Shown here one piece after another: positions 58,679-64,000 of a stretch of DNA of 64,000 nucleotides. The number at the start of each line of letters is the position of its first letter. Positions within the stretch are counted from its first letter, which is position 1. The translations under genes were made by a program, and so were the position numbers. The notes beneath the pieces are model-generated. The model was given only the letters and a program-made list of their open reading frames with translations. It made no database searches and was not told the DNA's origin. Where the stretch lies: the NCBI GenBank assembly GCA_041396125.1, contig JAWKZG010000007.1, positions 210,580 through 274,579 of the forward strand, written 5' to 3'. This DNA comes from JAWKZG01 sp041396125. GTDB lineage: Bacteria; Pseudomonadota; Gammaproteobacteria; Competibacterales; Competibacteraceae.

Positions 58679-58810
58679 TTTTAGCTCCTGAAAACATTAA
58701 AAATTCTTGTGAAGGGTGATGCTGTGAAAATACACCTTATAAATCACCCAGAGCCGGTGAAAAATCGGCCCTGGTGACTGAAGAAATTTAGGGCAAGTAA
58801 AATACATGCG

Positions 58811-61800
58811 TTAACATAAATCCGGCTGTCCACATTTGACGACCAATCGGCTCAAACCTGGATCAACGATACCTATATATTCGTCATCAAGAGGCTTAAG
58901 AATAATATCGGCATTTCGCTGGATACTGGACGATTGTATTGCTAAAGGGGCTAATGAGCCATTAGGGATCAAGATCGCCTAGTTTCTTGCCACTGGCAAC
59001 AGTAGTGCCACCGAGTAAATCACCAGTATTATCATTTTCGCGCCCATACTGGTCAGTACCTGTAAATATTGGTGCCGTCCAGATCAAAGGCAGAACTGCT
59101 CGTGCGACCACCATTGTACAGATCCAGTACCATCGACCAGCTTTCACCACCGACTTCGCAACTGTCATCAATTGGGATAAAGGTGTTAAAACTAGCCTGT
59201 CGTTACGGATAGTTAGGTCAGCAATAACACTTTTCGCCGGCTCCCAGTTCAAGTTCCAACAACCATTTACCACCGTCTTCCTGTTCAATATCATCAGCGT
59301 TCAGACGTCACTACCATAGTCCATAAGCCAACCAGTATTGTTTGGGTTGGTAATGCTGGGATCATTGATCATATTCTCGGTAACGACACGCACATCTGGA
59401 TCGTAGGTGTTGTATCAGTGGGGTTATCAAAATCTCTCAAAACATACGATTATTGCTAACAGTTTATCCGGGGTCAAACAGTGACGTTGCTTGCGCGATT
59501 CTTGTCCCAGATAGCGTAGAATGCACATTCCTGATCTGTGCTCCAGACCATCGCCCTGCGCAAAGTACCGTCAGTCCCGAAAAATATCAGATAACCTGTG
59601 TCAATCTGTTCCGACATCCTCATCTGACACATCAATCAGAATGCTTGGATTATTATGTAACTTGGGCTGTATGGTTATGGATTGAGGTTCCCCGTCCTCA
59701 TCAAGTGCGATAAACACTGGGTTAGTGCTGGCACTCAATTATTGGGTTAGGGGTCGGTAATATCAAAACGCCATAAATTTCCGTATAAATCACCGGCATA
59801 AACATAGTCGGCAATATAATCGAAATTGCGCAGTACTAAATCACCATCCTCATTACGGCTAACCGAGTCATGACTTCGAGGGGGTGGATAAACCATTACT
59901 GAGAGGGCGTCGTCTTCAGGCACTGGACCAACAACAAAACGCTTGATTAGCTCGCCTGTTTCAAGATCTACGACGAAAAGCGCTGCCTGGCCATTGGTAC
60001 TGTTATAGCCATTGCCAAAATAACAGCCCAGCGTCCATCAGCAATTTTTGCGACGGTGACTTTACCAGAACATGGCCCATATCGTCGGCATAATCCCCAC
60101 AGTAAATTCCCATAAGCAATCTCATCGGCTGAAAGGTCGGGGAATTCACTCGGATCAGTTACATCCAGGGCGAAAGCGCGCTTTACCGCCGTAACCAAGT
60201 CCACCTACTAAAACAGTGTGCCAACTGTCATCGAAATAGGCATCAGCGGCATCTAGGCGTCCATCTACATAATTAAGGCATAGTCCGATGAGGTCAGTTT
60301 GCTGAATTTGAAATACCTGATCCGGGACATAGGCAATGACAGCTCCCATCAGTATCAATGCCATGCACCATCACCATCGTTGGCACCAAAATAAAAGTAC
60401 GGTTGGGCGTTCCTCTGCAATATCGCGGCGAAACTCAAATGCGGGTCATCTTCTAGCTCATTCGGGTAACGGAAAGCAGAAAAACCAACGGAGAGCACTG
60501 ATGATCAACGATATCGCCAGCAGTACCTGGCGTTCGCGGAAGTTTGGATTTGAGCCACCTTCATCTCACACGGCTCCCCGGATATAATCCAGTCGGTTCT
60601 CAGCGTAAGCATCATAAACAGGCGCGATATCACTGGACGTGGGATCGCGGCTCAGGCGTCAACTAGCTGATTGATATCCAGTTCATCACTATCCGGGTCT
60701 GACGGGTCGCTGGGCCAGTCAAACTCGATACCGCTTCACCAGTTGACCTTTTGGTTTATGTGGCGGCGACTGCTCACCGGTCATCATCTTCTTCCAGCGT
60801 ATCATCGGTACTCCAGCCTTCTTCAGATCAATGCCAGAACGTACGTGCATCTTCGTTGATATCGATATCCAGATTGTATTGCTTGATAGTACCGGTCCAG
60901 TCGCCACCATTAAATTCAACAAGTAGAGGGCATCACCTTCTGCCAGAATACGCGATGGCGTGCTGCTGTAACCTGATTTCGGTGAGCTGCGATTTCGTTG
61001 AGCACATTGCCCAGTCAGGATAAGTTCAGCCGGTGAGCCCGCATTAACATAACCGCCCGGCTTCTTCCGGGCTGCATGCCATAGGAGTCATCAATTTTTT
61101 CGGCGCAATCGCTACAGCCGAACGTACTATTATCATCTTCCAGCAAGTTAACATTGTCTTCATCCAGCCGTCTTGACCAGCACCTGCCGGGTTAGAATAA
61201 GCATCCCAAGAGTCGCTGAGATTACCTGTTACACCAAAGGCGACCGTAAGTTGATGTAGTATCTTCATCTTCAATATCGCTCGGCGCAACTTCATCGCAT
61301 CCAGGTCGCTTAAATCGGTAGTGTAGTAGTAACTTGCGACATCAGCCAGTGAATTGGAGTAGCCATCACCGTCTTGGTCACCAAAACCAGGTGAGCCACC
61401 ATTCCAATAACCGTCAGTGAGCAGTAAATTGAAATTCTGTTGGCAAGAATCACAATAGGCGAATCCCTGCCGCTTAAATCGCCTTTGAAATACCGGCCTG
61501 TACGTCTTAAACCATTCCGTAATGAACACCGTAACCATCCCATTCATAATCTGCCATATTATTAAGTAAATCATTGTTGTGCTCCTGGAAAGTTTCATCG
61601 TTTCAATGAATAAATTATCATAATTATTGATCATCAGAAATCCCGTAATGGAAGTCCGGATATGCGTCAATGACCTCGGATACAGCACCTTTAGCAACAA
61701 AAGAGCGCCGCCGATAATATTGATACCAGTTGGCAATATTTTGCTGCTCATCAGCCAGGCCGCCGCATTGGGTATCAATGCTTTCATCAGTCTCCAGGGT

Positions 61801-62675
61801 CTGTCCGTTTAGTTGCTCACAAACAGCTGCTGGTAGATTGCCAACATTGCTTGCAGAATGACTTGAATTATTATTGCCACCGCTGAAGCGACGGATTTGG
61901 TGGGCGCTGGAATTGACAGTGATTTGATAGTAATCATCCCACCAATCAACAACCCCGTTAGCACCACTAGTTTTCATTGCTATCAGACTGACTCAGTAAA
62001 TTTATAATTGTCTACCAGATATTGTATTTGAAACCTCTTAAATTGCGCCGCTCATCATAACCGTCTGAACCAGGCATTGGATTGCTGCGTGCTGATGAAA
62101 ACGAAGCATCGGGTAAATTACCGATGCTGTTATCTGCTAAAGGCCAAGGTGAGTAGTAAATTCTGGGGTTGTAATACAGAACATTCAGATCAGCTGAGAA
62201 AAATCCGCCAGTCGTAAGTGCTTGGATCGCGATAGCTGCTGGAAGGCAAGGCGAGATTTAGTACAGTTTTTCTACCGCCTGCCGATTACCCCTGCACAAC
62301 CAATGGAGTAAATACTGTCATCGTCATCGAAAATATACTCCAGCGTCTGATAATCATTGAAATCTGACGTGCGCGTAAAAAAGGCCATTATCAATCTGGG
62401 ATGTCGGGCAGCTACTTGGTCTGTCTGGGGCACCGTAACGGCAGGCACGCCAATCAGGAGTGAGGTCAAGAATTTCCCAGTCCATGGATCCTGGATGTCC
62501 ATGGTGACAAAAACGTTAGGCCGGGAAGACTGGGCCAGAAACAAGATCGGGAAAAATATGAACACCGGCAGCCTGTGCCATAGGAGCTGTTGCCATCATG
62601 CTTAAGCAGGCTGCGGCAAAGGCACTGCAGACGGGCTCCTGGCACTTGTCTGTAGCGTCGATTAAGAATGCTCAT
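58811..62675 (-). pseudogene. pilY1: PilY1-family type IV pilus tip/biogenesis protein, many frameshifts
   Basis: About 3.9 kb, near 1290 codons, the normal PilY1 size. N-terminus: MSILNRRYRQVP, then a signal peptide recovered in another frame (ACLSMMATAPMAQAAGVHIF). The vWA-like region has NFNLLLTDGYWNGGSPGFGD, QDGDGYSNSLADVASYYYTT and HQLTVAFGVTGNL. The C-terminal propeller has RWAVILGNGYNSTNGQAALF, DYVYAGDLYGNLWRFDI and a DGDG-type calcium loop. The end in PGLSRLVVKCGQPDLC is at 58811. At least fifteen frame breaks. PilY1 acts at the pilus tip in adhesion and pilus extension. Confidence 0.82.
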
Positions 62676-62723
62676 TGAAACTATCTCCTGTCACCATGAA
62701 TGATCATGGTTTTCGTAAACTGA

Positions 62724-63338
62724 TTATTTCCGATGTCGCCAAACAAAATGGCTGAGCACCATTTCTCGCGCAGAGCTGTTTGGCCCATACGCCAACGCTG
62801 TAAACATCGTAAAAATCGCTGGGATATTGGGTTCGTCGTAGGTTTGAACGCCAAAAGTGAGCACATCTCTACAATATTTTCTTCGCTACCAAAAGTTTTT
62901 GGCTATAGCGTAATAAGCATTGCCGCCTTCACTGAGTGTATAAGTATCGCTCGTTACTGATTTCGGCATGGCATTTTCTGCACGGCCATGCCACCAGTCG
63001 CGGGATATTGATTTCCACCATGGTGTCTCACCTGCTAAATCTTCCAAATACTTTGCATTGATAATAACTGCGCTGTTGGAATCTTTCGGAGCGGGCGTGA
63101 GTTTAGTATCATCAGCAATATAGCGTTCTGCTGTAATAGTGCCTGCTTCACTGGCAAAAAATGCACTTGTTTTCTGCTTGGTATTACCTGCTATTTTTTC
63201 CTGCAAGCTAGTGGACTGCGTAGCTGATAAACCAATAGTTGTCATAATAACTAATATAAGCAGAGCAATAACAAGAACAACCCCTTTTTCCCGTCTTCTT
63301 GAGTGAAAATTTACACGCTGTATATGCATGTTTCTCAT
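62724..63338 (-). pseudogene. pilX: PilX-type minor pilin, frameshifted near C-terminus
   Basis: Start at 63338 with AGGAG upstream. Basic leader and RRREKGVVLVIALLILVIMT, the PilX N-terminal helix, then TSLQEKIAGNTKQKTSAFFASEAG. The ORF stops at 62886 after YYAIAKNF. Continuing in other frames gives DFYDVYSVG and NSSAREMVLSHFVWR, ending near 62724. About 204 residues in all. PilX helps initiate pilus assembly with PilV and PilW. Confidence 0.8.
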
Positions 63339-63428
63339 GATTGATACTCCTGAAAATAGTATCTGCAAATCTGTAAACAGTAGTTTTTGCAAACAGTTTG
63401 TAATCTAGCCAACATTTTAAAAAAAGCG

Positions 63429-64000
63429 CTAATCATCCAGTAATTCAGAGGAATTTACTCCCGGCGAGTTGCGCAGCATAACCGCAGTACTAAACGTACG
63501 AAAAAGTCTATTTTCATCAGGTGTTGCGGTAACGCCATTAAAATTAATAGATTGTGTTTCTGTCGTGATGTTGGTGTTTTGGGAACGGAGCAAGAAGTCA
63601 ATTTTGACCCCAATGACACGGTTCCATAAATTTCTGGGTCGCAGAAAGGCGGTGGAAGCTGCTGCTGCTGCCGTATTGTATTCTTCGATTTGAGTGGCGG
63701 TCATAAGTGCTTGAGGATTGTCAGGGCTGAATTCCACCATGTCTACTTTATAACTAATATCCATACCAACCACATTATTGACTAATGGGGTTCTGGCTCC
63801 ATTGAAAACACACTGCAGAGATTTGGTGGCATCATCAATATAGAAAATAGTTGTACCACCCAGATCACTCCCTGAACAGTTAGTTAAGGTGTCTTCTTCA
63901 CCATAAACCTGAGAGCGAAAATAAAGCCGGTCTTGTGGTATACCATCTGTATTGCTACCGTCTTGTCCCATTATGCTCTGTCCTCTCCCAAAATCTATTT
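63429..64000 (-). CDS. pilW: PilW-type minor pilin, partial (C-terminal part)
   Basis: The open frame runs to the window edge (the ATG at 63971 is internal). It holds the extracellular part: PQDRLYFRSQVYGEEDTL, TTIFYIDDATKSLQCVF, LVNNVVGMDISYKVDM, RVIGVKIDFLLRS and the end FSTAVMLRNSPG. Lies just upstream of pilX in the usual pilV-pilW-pilX-pilY1 order. The N-terminal pilin helix is outside the window. Confidence 0.82.
   Translation of the reverse strand, partial: IDFGRGQSIMGQDGSNTDGIPQDRLYFRSQVYGEEDTLTNCSGSDLGGTTIFYIDDATKSLQCVFNGARTPLVNNVVGMDISYKVDMVEFSPDNPQALMTATQIEEYNTAAAAASTAFLRPRNLWNRVIGVKIDFLLRSQNTNITTETQSINFNGVTATPDENRLFRTFSTAVMLRNSPGVNSSELLDD

Overview
The window looks like a gammaproteobacterial chromosome segment. 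It carries a thrS-infC-rpmI-rplT-pheS-pheT-ihfA block, an hslV-hslU-DUF971-ubiE-ubiJ-ubiB block, moxR-DUF58-tgpA and a type IV pilus minor-pilin/pilY1 operon. I cannot place it below class from sequence alone. By eye the first 56 kb are moderately GC-rich and the last 8 kb clearly more AT-rich.

Layout. 0-1 kb: a bufferin-type metal-binding peptide (bufA) and its DUF692 modifying enzyme (bufB, cut by the window edge). 1-6.3 kb: ispG, anmK, a mepM-like M23 endopeptidase, coaD and a 2[4Fe-4S] ferredoxin. 6.3-11.8 kb: one leftward operon hslV-hslU-DUF971-ubiE-ubiJ-ubiB behind a good heat-shock (sigma-32 type) promoter. 11.9-15 kb: polA with a probable three-hairpin small RNA just downstream. 15-18 kb: a molybdenum hydroxylase large subunit without its partner subunits, and a lipoprotein. 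18.3-27.6 kb: a leftward ten-gene operon for import of a small polyol or ketose (binding protein, two permeases, two ATPases, a small membrane protein), an ATP-type DhaK/DhaL kinase, a DeoR regulator and a DhnA-family aldolase. 27.8-33.1 kb: a receiver-PAS-GGDEF-EAL protein divergent from a multi-PAS/GAF histidine kinase. 33.2-41.5 kb: the translation block, plus pncC/cinA, tRNA-Pro(GGG) and tRNA-Val(GAC). 41.8-51 kb: glyA, sdaA, creatinase and soxBDAG, which together form a creatine to sarcosine to glycine to serine to pyruvate route. 51-56.5 kb: glycerophosphodiesterase, gamma-carbonic-anhydrase-like protein, MoxR, DUF58 and a transglutaminase. 56.5-64 kb: a leftward type IV pilus operon (pilW, pilX, pilY1, a pilY2-like fragment, pilE) followed by an AlgZ/LytS-type sensor kinase.

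Reading-frame quality matters here. About six lesions in the left 45 kb, including one in polA, can be repaired by adding a single base, usually in a short homopolymer. The sox genes (45.6-50.5 kb) and everything after about 54.3 kb are broken many times, yet each fragment keeps family motifs in the right order. Sequencing or assembly error is the simplest explanation, so several genes given here as split or broken may be intact in the organism.
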